From CAG-791 sp000431495 (GTDB lineage Bacteria > Bacillota > Clostridia > Lachnospirales > Lachnospiraceae), in assembly GCA_052117605.1 (NCBI GenBank), contig JBQKIT010000009.1: a DNA stretch of 64,000 nt. The stretch is one strand, 5' to 3'. Made by a program: the position numbers and the translations under genes. Shown here piece after piece: positions 23,810 to 31,679 of the stretch. Within the stretch, counting starts at the first letter, position 1, and each line of letters opens with the position of its first letter. Under the pieces are notes generated by a model. It worked only from the letters and a program-made list of their open reading frames with translations. It made no database searches and was not told the DNA's origin.

Positions 23810-24790
23810 ATGGAAAACAAAACAAAACTTCGCCTTTTATATTTATACCAACACCTACTTCAGTACACCGACGCCGAACATAAGCTCACCACGCCCCAGC
23901 TGATCGAGATCCTGAACAAGCAATATGGTATTGAAGTCAACCGAAACACTTTGGCTAATGACTTTAAAATGCTGGAGCAGGCCGGGGTCAAGTTCGAAGT
24001 GGTACATTCTCAGCAGAATCAGTATTACTATGACGGCCGTGTGTTTGATCTGGCAGAGTTGAAGATCATGATCGATGCAATCTCCTCTTCCAAGTTTATC
24101 ACAGAGAAGAAAAGCCGTGATCTGATTGAGAAGGTGCTGTCGTTAACCACCGAGCACAATGCTACCAGTTTGCGTCGCCATGTCCATGTAGAAGGCCGCG
24201 TAAAGTCAGAGAATGAGCGCGGATATTACATCGTTGATACGATCAACGAAGCTATCGACGGCGGATACAAGATCAAGTTTCAGTATGCTGACTACAGCAC
24301 GAAGAAGCGGAAGGTAGTCCGGCATGATGGCGAGTACTATGTGGTGAGCCCGTATTCACTTGTCTGGGACGGTGACTACTACTATGTGATCGGCTACAGT
24401 GAGATGCGTGGAAAGGTGCAGAATTTCCGCCTGGATCGGATCTTCCGCCTGCCGGAGCCACTTCCTAACGAGCCGATCATCCCGGCACCGCATGGATTCA
24501 ACCTGGCGGAGTACTCTCGGGAAGTTTTCCGGATGTTCGGCACCGACAAGCCGGTTCATGTGCAGCTTCTTTGCAAGAACTATATCATGAATGCGATCGT
24601 TGATAAGTTCGGGACCAGGATTCCGGTCGAGGAGGTAGATGAAGACCACTTCAAGATAGATCCATTGGTCTGCCCTTCTCCGACATTCCTGCGCTGGGTG
24701 TTTGGCTGGAATGGCGATATGAAGATCCTTGGGCCGGAAAGCGTCCGCGAGGACTATAAAGCGATGTGCCGGAAGGGCCTTGAGGATTAA
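23810..24790 (+). CDS. WYL-domain transcriptional regulator
   Basis: 326 residues: an N-terminal DeoR/HTH_11-type helix-turn-helix (about 8-60, TTPQLIEILNKQYG... NRNTLANDFKMLEQAG), a WYL ligand-binding domain (about 130-230, with VVSPYSLVWDGDYYYVIGY) and a C-terminal WCX-like extension. WYL regulators bind nucleotides or nucleic acid and often control phage-defence loci. Start at 23810 preferred (AGGA upstream); a GTG at 23768 would add 14 residues without a good ribosome binding site. It is the last gene before the terminator at 24821, so it may regulate the whole upstream unit. Confidence 0.88.
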   Translation: MENKTKLRLLYLYQHLLQYTDAEHKLTTPQLIEILNKQYGIEVNRNTLANDFKMLEQAGVKFEVVHSQQNQYYYDGRVFDLAELKIMIDAISSSKFITEKKSRDLIEKVLSLTTEHNATSLRRHVHVEGRVKSENERGYYIVDTINEAIDGGYKIKFQYADYSTKKRKVVRHDGEYYVVSPYSLVWDGDYYYVIGYSEMRGKVQNFRLDRIFRLPEPLPNEPIIPAPHGFNLAEYSREVFRMFGTDKPVHVQLLCKNYIMNAIVDKFGTRIPVEEVDEDHFKIDPLVCPSPTFLRWVFGWNGDMKILGPESVREDYKAMCRKGLED

Positions 24791-24820
24791 CTGGAAAGTT
24801 TACATTGCATGATATTTTTG

Positions 24821-24851
24821 AGACCTGCTCAGAATTTTGAGCAGGTCTTTT
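24821..24851 (+). terminator. Terminator of the Hsp70/helicase/TelA unit
   Basis: AGACCTGCTCA pairs with TGAGCAGGTCT around a short loop, followed by TTTT. It closes the long + strand unit and separates it from the LexA-controlled cassette. Confidence 0.85.
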
Positions 24852-24869
24852 CACGTTCGGAAAATTCCC

Positions 24870-24898
24870 TTGAAATCAGAACACACGTTTGCTATTAT
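24870..24898 (+). promoter_or_regulatory. Sigma-A promoter with embedded LexA box
   Basis: TTGAAA (24870-24875), a 17-base spacer and TATTAT (24893-24898) make a good promoter. Inside the spacer, GAACACACGTTT (24879-24890) fits the Gram-positive LexA box core GAAC-N4-GTTY. It drives the SOS-type cassette starting at 24965. Confidence 0.78.
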
Positions 24899-24964
24899 AG
24901 GATCGCAACGGAAGCATAGCGCTTCCAATAAGCAAAATCATGATCAGCGGAGGTGATTTAATCC

Positions 24965-25582
24965 ATGAGACGCAAAGATCCAGATCTGATGCAGCGGATC
25001 AGCGATTATATCGGAGACTATTACAGAGAGAATCATTCTACACCCACTACCAGAGAGATCTCATCTGCAATGGGCCTGGCACCCGCCACCGGATATAAGT
25101 ACCTGGTCGAAATGGACAAGCAGGGCCTTCTTTCCTATCAGGACGGCGTAATTACGAATCTTCCGAAGATCAGCAAGACCAAGACCGGCTACTTCTCCGC
25201 TCCTCTCGTCGGCAGTATCCGATGCGGAGATCCGGAAACCGAGGAAGAACATGTTGAGATGTACGTCAGCCTCCCGGAGGCTATTTTCGGAAAAGGCCAG
25301 TTCTATCTGCTCCGGGCAGCCGGTGATTCAATGGTGGATGCCGATATCGAGGAAGGCGACCTGGTCCTTATCCGGAAGCAGCCGGACTGCGAAATCGGGG
25401 ATATCGTTGTGGCTCTGGATGAGAACAACGAGAACACACTGAAGATCTACGGAGGCATCGATAAGAAAAGTAATAAGGTGATCCTGAAGTACGCCAATGA
25501 AAAGGAGTACCCTGGGAAAGTGATATTAGTCAACGAGCTTGTGATTCAGGGCGTGGCTAAACACGTCATTAAGGAGCTTTGA
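24965..25582 (+). CDS. LexA-like SOS repressor/regulator
   Basis: 205-residue LexA-family protein. The N-terminal winged helix (about 1-65) has TPTTREISSAMGLAPATGYKYL. The C-terminal S24 peptidase domain has catalytic Ser122 (GDSMVDADIEEGDLV) and Lys160 (NTLKIYGG). The self-cleavage site appears to be Cys87-Gly88 in SIRCGDP instead of the usual Ala-Gly. An AGCGGAGGTGA ribosome binding site precedes the ATG. It leads the mutagenesis cassette and has a LexA box in its promoter, so it is probably autoregulated and released by DNA damage. Because the Y-family polymerase follows, it is likely a cassette-specific LexA or ImuR-like protein, not necessarily the main chromosomal LexA. Confidence 0.88.
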   Translation: MRRKDPDLMQRISDYIGDYYRENHSTPTTREISSAMGLAPATGYKYLVEMDKQGLLSYQDGVITNLPKISKTKTGYFSAPLVGSIRCGDPETEEEHVEMYVSLPEAIFGKGQFYLLRAAGDSMVDADIEEGDLVLIRKQPDCEIGDIVVALDENNENTLKIYGGIDKKSNKVILKYANEKEYPGKVILVNELVIQGVAKHVIKEL

Positions 25583-25602
25583 CGGAAATGTGAGGGTAAG
25601 AA

Positions 25603-25827
25603 TTGAAGAAAGTTTATGTTCAGGTGGACAGCGAACGGCTGGACAGTGGTGAGATTTTGCCGGTCAGGATTACCTGGCATGATGGACGGGTCTGGAACAT
25701 AGACAGAGTCATACACTCCTGTGCTTCCCTCGATGGAGAATACGAAGGAATTCGCTACACGGTATATATCGGTAGTGCGGAAAAATATATTTACAGAGCT
25801 GGTCACGCCTGGTACGTGATGGCTTGA
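25603..25827 (+). CDS. Small conserved protein of the mutagenesis cassette
   Basis: 74-residue protein starting at TTG, with GAGGG upstream. It has two Trp/Asp-rich beta-like segments (TWHDGRVWNIDRV and YEGIRYTVYIG) and no Cys. Similar small proteins occur next to Y-family polymerase genes in clostridial genomes; function unknown. Its last codons overlap the ribosome binding region of the next gene. Confidence 0.6.
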   Translation: MKKVYVQVDSERLDSGEILPVRITWHDGRVWNIDRVIHSCASLDGEYEGIRYTVYIGSAEKYIYRAGHAWYVMA

Positions 25828-25841
25828 CAGGAGGTGTTCCG

Positions 25842-26585
25842 GTGAAGAGATTCACAACGAACGACGAGATCGAGGACCTCTGTGAAGCCATGATCAAGGA
25901 CTTCTTCAAGAGCAAGCACTATACGAATGTGATGTGCGTAGATATTGAAGCCTTTGTCAGGGAATATCTGGGGGTTCCAATCGTCTATGAAACATTTGCA
26001 GAGCCGGATCCTGGAAGGGTCGGATTTCTGTCAGATGGCAAGCGGCCGTTAATGGTCCGCAGAAATGGAAAGGTGGAGGAAATTACCTTCCCGCCCCGGA
26101 CAGCAGTGATCGAAAGGTTCCTGCTTGGTCCGAAAGAAAGCGCCAGAAAGCGCTTCACTATCGCCCATGAGGGCGCCCATGATGTCCTGGACCGTCATAT
26201 CCCACTTCAGACGAGTCCGATGGCGGCATTCCACAGCGAATATGATCCGGAGGCAACGTACACTCCGGAACTGCTGAAGGATATGCTTTCGCTGAATGAG
26301 TATTTTACCAATCGTGCCGCAGCCTGTCTGCTGATGCCAAGGTTTCTGGTGGCGCGGGCTTTGAAGCGGCACAACCAGTCCATGAAGGTTATCCTGTACG
26401 AGAACAACATTCTCGCCCAGGATCAGAAGATATTAATACAGAAGATGGCAGACACGCTGGGAGTTTCCTATTCGGCGTTTTTCAACCGCCTGAAAGAACT
26501 GGATCTGTTTGACTGCAGGCCCATTGAGGAATATCTGCATTCCGGCCTCTGCTATGGAGGTGAGGCCTATGCCGGCAGTAATTGA
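25842..26585 (+). CDS. ImmA/IrrE-family metallopeptidase
   Basis: 247-residue zinc peptidase-like protein with the motif IAHEGAHDVLDRH (HEXXH at 109-113) in a DUF955 domain, and a C-terminal helical domain (about 150-230). ImmA cuts the ICEBs1 repressor and IrrE/DdrO-type pairs control DNA-damage genes, so this protein may cut or release the LexA-like regulator or an element repressor. Start is the GTG at 25842, set by GGAGGTG at 25831-25837. It overlaps the next gene by 17 bases. Confidence 0.85.
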   Translation: MKRFTTNDEIEDLCEAMIKDFFKSKHYTNVMCVDIEAFVREYLGVPIVYETFAEPDPGRVGFLSDGKRPLMVRRNGKVEEITFPPRTAVIERFLLGPKESARKRFTIAHEGAHDVLDRHIPLQTSPMAAFHSEYDPEATYTPELLKDMLSLNEYFTNRAAACLLMPRFLVARALKRHNQSMKVILYENNILAQDQKILIQKMADTLGVSYSAFFNRLKELDLFDCRPIEEYLHSGLCYGGEAYAGSN

Positions 26586-26859
26586 GCAACGCTTAAGGTC
26601 TAAAGTGGATGTACAGGAAAGGCTTGCCGCATCTCGCGCCGGGGCTGAGGCAATGGTGCTGCGGACGATCCGCTGTCCATGCTGCGGTTTTCACCTGCTG
26701 AATGTATATGGAAAGGACCATTATTTCATCCAGGTGAAGTGTCAGAAATGCAAGTTTTCAGATACGATCGATACCGCGCTCTTTCGCACCATGAGCAAGC
26801 GCCGGCAGAAACGCCTGCAGGCATACTGTGAAGAGATCGGAAAGGCACTGCAGAGGTGA
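26569..26859 (+). CDS. Zinc-ribbon protein of the mutagenesis cassette
   Basis: 96 residues with one zinc ribbon: CPCCGFHLLN (first pair) and CQKCKFSDTI (second pair), about 28-58, followed by a basic helical tail (SKRRQKRLQAY). Start at 26569 is set by GGAGGTGAG inside the end of the preceding gene. It overlaps or abuts the polymerase gene. Likely a small nucleic-acid- or protein-binding accessory factor; family not named. Confidence 0.7.
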   Translation: MPAVIEQRLRSKVDVQERLAASRAGAEAMVLRTIRCPCCGFHLLNVYGKDHYFIQVKCQKCKFSDTIDTALFRTMSKRRQKRLQAYCEEIGKALQR

Positions 26860-26864
26860 TGGCT

Positions 26865-28268
26865 ATGGACAGGACTTATATCTGTATTGACCTCAAGTCC
26901 TATTACGCCTCTGTTGAATGTGTCTACCGTGGACTGGACCCGCTGAAGGCAAATCTGCTGGTGGCGGATCCCTCCCGGTCCGATCAGACCATCTGCCTGG
27001 CAGTTTCGCCGTCGCTGAAAGCGATGGGTGTGCCGTCAAGGCCTAGGCTCTTTGAAGCAAAGCAGGCGATCCGGATGTACGAAGCACAGCATCATACCAA
27101 AGTGGAGTACATTATTGCTGTTCCCAGAATGGCGGAATATGAGCGGATCTCCGCCCAGATCTATGCGATCTATCTGCATTACGTAGCTCCGGAAGATGTA
27201 CACGTCTACTCCATCGATGAGTGTTTTATCGATGTGACCGGATATCTGCACATGTATCTGGAGGAAGCAAGGAGAGCCGGCAGCAATCCCGCTCACGTCA
27301 TGGCGATGACCATGATCCGGGAGGTCCTGAAGACCACCGGCATCACGGCAACGGTCGGGATCGGAACGAACCTCTACCTGGCGAAGGTCGCCATGGACAT
27401 CGTAGCAAAGAAGAAGCCTGCGGATAAGGACGGTGTCCGTATCGCGGAGCTGAACGAGGACAGTTATAAGTATCTGCTCTGGGACCACCGGCCGCTGACG
27501 GACTTCTGGCAGATCGGACCCGGCAAGGCAAAAAGGCTCTATAACGCCTGCATGTATACGATGGGGGATGTCGCGCAGCGGACTCAGTGGGATGAGGAGT
27601 ACTTCTACAAGACCTTCGGCATCGACGGGGAGATCCTGATCGACCATGCCTGGGGCATCGAGCCGGTTACCATGGCGGATATCAAGAACTACCACAGTGA
27701 AGGCCACTCCTTAAGTAACGGCCAGGTGCTGCCGAGGCCTTACAAATACCAGGAGGCCAGGCTGGTTTTCAAGGAGATGATCGATGTCCTCGTGAACGAC
27801 ATGTTTGCGAAGAATCTGGTGACGGAGGCCTGCACATGGTGGGTATCCTACGACTACAAAAGCATGGAAGTCTGTCCTTACTATGACGGTCCGGTCTCCC
27901 TCGACTTTTACGGAAGGCTCCACCCGAAGCATAGTAACGGAACCGTGAGGCTCGGAACACTTACCAACAGCCTGCAGCTCATCGAAAAGTCGATGGTACG
28001 GCAGTTTGATGAGAAAACAGATCACCGGCTCCTTTACCGCCGACTTGGCGTCTGCGCCATGGATGTGGCAGAGGACATGGGAATGTATCAGATGAACATG
28101 TTTGTGGATTATGAAGCTCTGGAAAGAGACCGGAGGCTCACGGCAGCGATGCTGGAGGTCCGGCGGAGGTTCGGAGCAAACGCCGTCTTCAAGGGCATGA
28201 ATATGCTGGAAGGGGCGACAACATTGGAGAGAAACCAGCAGATCGGAGGACATCGCGCAGGCCCGTAA
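26865..28268 (+). CDS. Y-family DNA polymerase (DinB/UmuC type)
   Basis: 467-residue translesion polymerase. Catalytic carboxylates are in ICIDLKSYYASVE (about residues 6-18) and SIDECFIDVTG (near 113-123); the IGIGTNLYLAKVA box and the helix-hairpin-helix region FWQIGPGKAKRLY are present; a little-finger domain follows (about 250-370). Longer than DinB (about 350), as in UmuC/UvrX-type proteins of Gram-positive phage and plasmid cassettes. ATG at 26865 chosen for the AGAGGTG 6 bases upstream; ATG 26859 and GTG 26856 are alternatives. It is the core of the LexA-box-controlled cassette and would give damage-induced mutagenesis. Confidence 0.93.
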   Translation: MDRTYICIDLKSYYASVECVYRGLDPLKANLLVADPSRSDQTICLAVSPSLKAMGVPSRPRLFEAKQAIRMYEAQHHTKVEYIIAVPRMAEYERISAQIYAIYLHYVAPEDVHVYSIDECFIDVTGYLHMYLEEARRAGSNPAHVMAMTMIREVLKTTGITATVGIGTNLYLAKVAMDIVAKKKPADKDGVRIAELNEDSYKYLLWDHRPLTDFWQIGPGKAKRLYNACMYTMGDVAQRTQWDEEYFYKTFGIDGEILIDHAWGIEPVTMADIKNYHSEGHSLSNGQVLPRPYKYQEARLVFKEMIDVLVNDMFAKNLVTEACTWWVSYDYKSMEVCPYYDGPVSLDFYGRLHPKHSNGTVRLGTLTNSLQLIEKSMVRQFDEKTDHRLLYRRLGVCAMDVAEDMGMYQMNMFVDYEALERDRRLTAAMLEVRRRFGANAVFKGMNMLEGATTLERNQQIGGHRAGP

Positions 28269-28319
28269 AGGTCAGCTTTCTTAAGTGCCCTCTTCTGCCG
28301 ATGAGAGGAGGTGCATGAG

Positions 28320-28865
28320 ATGTATGCAATTGGAGTAATGCTGATGCCGGCGGGCTTTAAATATCGGGATGTGTTCCTGAAGGGGAAACCCAGGCATGAT
28401 CGCTATGATTCTTTCCGGATCCGGCACCCGGAGATGCCTCCCGGGAAGCGGGCAAAGCTCTTCGCTCCTTTTGACGCACTACGGGGATTTGACTTTGCGA
28501 TCCTCATGAAGAATGAGATCTATACGGACAAGGCGGGCTTAAGCCAGGAGGACCAGGAGGAACTGGACCGGAGATTCAGCATCCTCCACAACCTGACCTA
28601 TAACAGCCGGATGGCCAGAGCCAATAAAGTGCAGGTGACGGTCACTTATTACGAAGCCTGCAGCGATGTAAACAGTGAGGCTTACGGCTCGCAGGGCCAG
28701 TATAAAACGACCACTGGAATCTGCCTGAACGTGGATGCTGAAGTGACGAAAACGATCCTGGTGAATGAGATGCGGATCTCGATGGAGGATGTCCTGAAAA
28801 TCGAAGCACCGGGAAAGCTGTTTGAAACGCGATGGGAAGACCAGTCTGCGGACTGGGATACATGA
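28320..28865 (+). CDS. YolD-like protein of the mutagenesis cassette
   Basis: 181 residues. The segment KRAKLFAPFDALRGFDFAI corresponds to the RAxxFxPFxAL core of YolD-like proteins, which are found next to UvrX/UmuC-type polymerases in Firmicutes. The rest is alpha/beta with no enzyme motif; a second part (about 95-180) includes VQVTVTYYEACSD. Start at 28320 behind GAGGAGGTG. It lies 51 bases after the polymerase gene in the same direction. Confidence 0.65.
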   Translation: MYAIGVMLMPAGFKYRDVFLKGKPRHDRYDSFRIRHPEMPPGKRAKLFAPFDALRGFDFAILMKNEIYTDKAGLSQEDQEELDRRFSILHNLTYNSRMARANKVQVTVTYYEACSDVNSEAYGSQGQYKTTTGICLNVDAEVTKTILVNEMRISMEDVLKIEAPGKLFETRWEDQSADWDT

Positions 28866-28880
28866 GGGAGGTACAAGAAT

Positions 28881-29081
28881 ATGACTTATGATGTTGTCTG
28901 CCCGATCTGCGGCAGGATCAATCGCAGCCTGTATCTTGAAGAAACGGAAGGTTGGATGGAATGCGAATACTGCGGAAAATCCACACAGGACCTGCGGTTT
29001 GCAAAAGCCAGGAGGATCCCAGTATTCCGAATGGACCAGCTGAAACAGGCTGAGATGCGGCTTGCAGCAACGAAAGCATGA
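28881..29081 (+). CDS. Small zinc-ribbon protein
   Basis: 66 residues with two CxxC pairs (CPICGR near 8 and CEYCGK near 33) that make one zinc ribbon, then a basic tail. GGGAGGT ribosome binding site. Last gene of the SOS-type cassette; no family name given. The DNA directly after its stop is a mobile-element scar. Confidence 0.65.
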   Translation: MTYDVVCPICGRINRSLYLEETEGWMECEYCGKSTQDLRFAKARRIPVFRMDQLKQAEMRLAATKA

Positions 29082-29100
29082 TGTGCGGTATCCCCGGCAA

Positions 29101-29295
29101 GGAGGAAGTATTGAAGGTATCGATCGTTTCCTTGCCCAGAGCCTCAGAGAGTTCCTTCAGTGTTGTCGGCTCCGAGCCGCCAAGGAAGATCTGACTGTCG
29201 CAGTTGCCGATGATGGTATCGGCGTTGTCCTTATAAATGGATTTGAGCTGTGACCTCGCCTGCAGCACAAGACAGGCCGATATCTCACGGCTTCG
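29101..29295 (-). pseudogene. VirD4/TraG coupling-protein fragment
   Basis: On the minus strand the stretch RSREISACLVLQARSQLK, then YKDNADTIIGNCD and LGGSEPTTLKELSEALGKET, is an internal piece of the conjugation coupling ATPase of clostridial elements (the part after the Walker B motif). Both ends are cut: there is no Walker A or N-terminal membrane region. A remnant of a former transfer region, in opposite direction to its neighbours. Confidence 0.8.
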
Positions 29296-29300
29296 GAGCG

Positions 29301-29540
29301 GGGGAACTCTGGCAGGATGCCTCTCCTCTCTGGTACCGTCCGCAGTATTATGGTGGAAAGATGTACAAGCCCCGCAAGCTGCTGCAGGTGGTAGGGCACA
29401 CACCTGTGGAAACATTCATGAAGAAGGGGAACTTGATATCCTGCGATGTTTTCTACACTTATCGGGACGGGAAGCCGATCGGAACGCAGGAATTCCTGGT
29501 GTTGGATACAGATAACTGGGACTATAAAGGCATTCGATAA
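29301..29540 (+). pseudogene. C-terminal fragment of a calcineurin-like phosphoesterase
   Basis: The + strand reads GELWQDASPLWYRPQYYGG, then QVVGHTPVETFMKKGNLISCDVF and TYRDGKPIGTQEF (separate pieces), the C-terminal third of a metallophosphoesterase (GHTPV is the last metal-binding His motif). The N-terminal metal ligands are missing. It abuts the VirD4 fragment within a few bases, so the junction near 29296-29300 is a recombination scar. Not the same gene as the intact phosphoesterase at 29564. Confidence 0.65.
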
Positions 29541-29563
29541 AGACAGGGAAATGGAATCAGAAG

Positions 29564-30142
29564 ATGATTAAGACATTATATCCGATCTTTCAGTACTGGT
29601 CAGAAAAGGGATCCGTTTACCTGCTTTCAGATACTCATTTTGCAGACAGTGACTGCAAACTGATGGATCCGGACTGGATCTCTCCGGAAGAACAGGTCAG
29701 TATCATCAACGGTCTGGTAAAAAAGAATGATACATTTATCTGTCTTGGGGATGTCGGAAGCAGGGAGTTTGCCGCTCAGATTAAGTCTGGTCATAAAGTG
29801 CTGATACTGGGCAACCATGACCGGAAGAAAGACTATAAAGACATTTTTGATGAGATCTACGACGGGCCGCTGTTTATCGCAGAGAAGATTCTGCTCTCCC
29901 ATGAGCCGGTTTCCGGGTTGTCATGGTGTTTAAATATCCACGGGCACGACCATTCCGGGATCGAAGATTATGCAGAAGGCTGCAAGCATCTGAACCTTGC
30001 AGCCAATGTATGCGGCTATACGCCGGTGAGTCTGGGAAAACTCATAAAGGACGGCATTCTGGCAGACATCGACAGCATTCATAGAATTACGATCTATAAA
30101 GCGACTGCGAGAAAGGATAAGGATTGGAAATATACTTTATAA
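29564..30142 (+). CDS. Metallophosphoesterase
   Basis: 192-residue calcineurin-like phosphoesterase with all metal motifs: DTHF (near 23), GDVG (near 62), GNHD (near 83), the His in LLSHEP (near 110) and HGHDH (near 125). Small proteins of this size act as phosphodiesterases or nucleotide phosphatases; the substrate cannot be told. Weak ribosome binding site. It sits between a scar and the AbiE operators with no evident operon partner. Confidence 0.85.
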   Translation: MIKTLYPIFQYWSEKGSVYLLSDTHFADSDCKLMDPDWISPEEQVSIINGLVKKNDTFICLGDVGSREFAAQIKSGHKVLILGNHDRKKDYKDIFDEIYDGPLFIAEKILLSHEPVSGLSWCLNIHGHDHSGIEDYAEGCKHLNLAANVCGYTPVSLGKLIKDGILADIDSIHRITIYKATARKDKDWKYTL

Positions 30143-30206
30143 ACAATCCTCATCGGGGACATGCTGAAAACTCAATGACCGATTATCTACAATCGAGCAG
30201 CCTGAA

Positions 30207-30314
30207 ATATATATCGGCAAAAATAGAAATAATTGCCGATATATATGTTGACTGGTTGACTGATCGATGGTAGCATACATATCGGCAAATATTCTGATAA
30301 CTGCCAATATGTAT
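30207..30314. promoter_or_regulatory. Paired inverted repeats, likely AbiEi operator and promoter
   Basis: IR1 is a perfect 14-base arm pair (30207-30220 with 30233-30246); IR2 has 13-base arms with one mismatch (30275-30287 with 30302-30314). Both share the core ATATCGGCA. A TTGACT (30248) with TAGCAT 17 bases further on lies between them. AbiEi antitoxins of other bacteria are known to repress their own promoter by binding two inverted repeats, which fits the antitoxin gene directly downstream. Confidence 0.7.
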
Positions 30315-30330
30315 ACAAGGGGTGAAGGCC

Positions 30331-31053
30331 GTGTTTCATAATGAAGACGTTGAATCGGGTATCACAACAAATAAGGTTTACTCCAGACAACAGATGATCT
30401 CACTGCTTCGGGAGGCTTCTCCAGAATACAGCAGCAATTCCTGCCAGTGGAAATTAGGAGAAATGTTAAAGTCGGGAGAGATTGTCAGAATCGGATATGA
30501 CCAGTATATGATATCCACCGGAAAAGCCGGGCCTGTCTATTCGCCGGATTATTCAGAGACGGCATCAGCAGTGATGGCCAGGATCGCTGAGAAATATCCA
30601 TATATAGCGTTTACGGTTCTTGAGACTGTTCTGATGAACGAATTTCTGAACCATTTGGTGGCACAGAATACAATATTCATCCAGACGGAAAAGGATATCA
30701 CATCCTTTGTTTTCCGCTATTTACAGGAAGAAGGCTATCGAAACGTTATGCTGAAGCCGGCTAAAAAGGATTTTGATTTGTATTGGTCCAAGGATACGAT
30801 CGTGGTAACCGACCTGGTATCCGAAGCGCCCATGCATGCGTCAGACCCGCACAAAATCACGATGGAAAAAATGCTGGTAGATATCTATTGCGATAAGCTG
30901 ATCAAGGGTACATTCAGCAGAGCAGAATATCCGTCCATTGTAGAACAGGCATTTGATAAGTACAGGGTAGATCGCACAAGGATGCTGCGGTATGCAAGAC
31001 GCAGGAACAGAGAAATGGAAATAGCTCATGTTCTTGATGCAGACCTGAATTAG
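30331..31053 (+). CDS. AbiEi-type antitoxin (first AbiE locus)
   Basis: About 240 residues; a winged-helix region at the N-terminus (YSRQQMISLLREASPEYS... then WKLGEMLKSGEIVRIG) and a C-terminal domain of the DUF6577/AbiEi kind. It should neutralise the nucleotidyltransferase toxin of the next gene and repress the locus. GTG 30331 is preferred to GTG 30322 because AAGGGG lies at 30317-30322. It overlaps none; the toxin gene follows after 11 bases with its own AGGAGG. Confidence 0.75.
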   Translation: MFHNEDVESGITTNKVYSRQQMISLLREASPEYSSNSCQWKLGEMLKSGEIVRIGYDQYMISTGKAGPVYSPDYSETASAVMARIAEKYPYIAFTVLETVLMNEFLNHLVAQNTIFIQTEKDITSFVFRYLQEEGYRNVMLKPAKKDFDLYWSKDTIVVTDLVSEAPMHASDPHKITMEKMLVDIYCDKLIKGTFSRAEYPSIVEQAFDKYRVDRTRMLRYARRRNREMEIAHVLDADLN

Positions 31054-31064
31054 GAGGAACGGCG

Positions 31065-31679
31065 ATGCTGACACGTGAGAACTATACAGAACAACATATC
31101 TATGATCTGTGGAAAGAAACCGGTGCTGACCCTTCGATTCTGGAAAGAACTGTTTTCGCATTCGGCTTGCTGGAAGCAATCCGGAGTGTAGGTCTTCCGT
31201 TTATTTTCAAGGGTGGAACCTCTCTGCTTCTTTTACTCGATGAGCCATGACGATTAAGCACGGACATTGATATCATTGTGGAACCGGGAACGGATGTAGA
31301 AGATTATATTCAACGCGCAGGAAAGATTTTCCCGTTTCTAAGTGTCGAGAAAAATGTCCGAAATGGCAGCAACGACATCGAAAAACAGCATTTTAGATTT
31401 CATTTCCAATCTCCGCGGACCGGAAAAGAGATCAACATACTTTTGGATGTAGTTTTTGAGCGAAACCCGTATAAATCGGTCGTTGAGAAGCCAATTCATA
31501 GCAGCCTGTTGATGAGTGAAGAGAAAGATCTTCTTGTCACGGTCCCTGATAAAAACTGCATTTTGGGTGATAAGCTGACAGCGTTCGCACCACGTACAAC
31601 AGGTATTCCCTTTGGCAAGGATAAGGAGTTGGAAATCATTAAGCAGATGTTTGACTGCCGATCCGCCATTTTCCATTAA
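31065..31679 (+). pseudogene. AbiEii-type toxin with an in-frame TGA
   Basis: Nucleotidyltransferase toxin of a type IV toxin-antitoxin pair. The frame opens normally (FKGGTSLLLLLDEP) and hits TGA at 31248-31250, then continues in the same frame with RLSTDIDIIVEPG, the active-site Asp motif. Related proteins have Arg-Arg here, so CGA to TGA is the simplest cause. A further break follows: after IIKQMFDC the family pattern is lost and a stop comes at 31679, while another frame picks up an unrelated tail. The antitoxin is intact and the toxin is dead, a typical way to tame such a locus. Confidence 0.85.

Noticed and set aside
31065..31679. Programmed readthrough or selenocysteine at the TGA
   Set aside because: Relatives have Arg at this place, not Cys or Sec, and a second break follows; a nonsense mutation is simpler.
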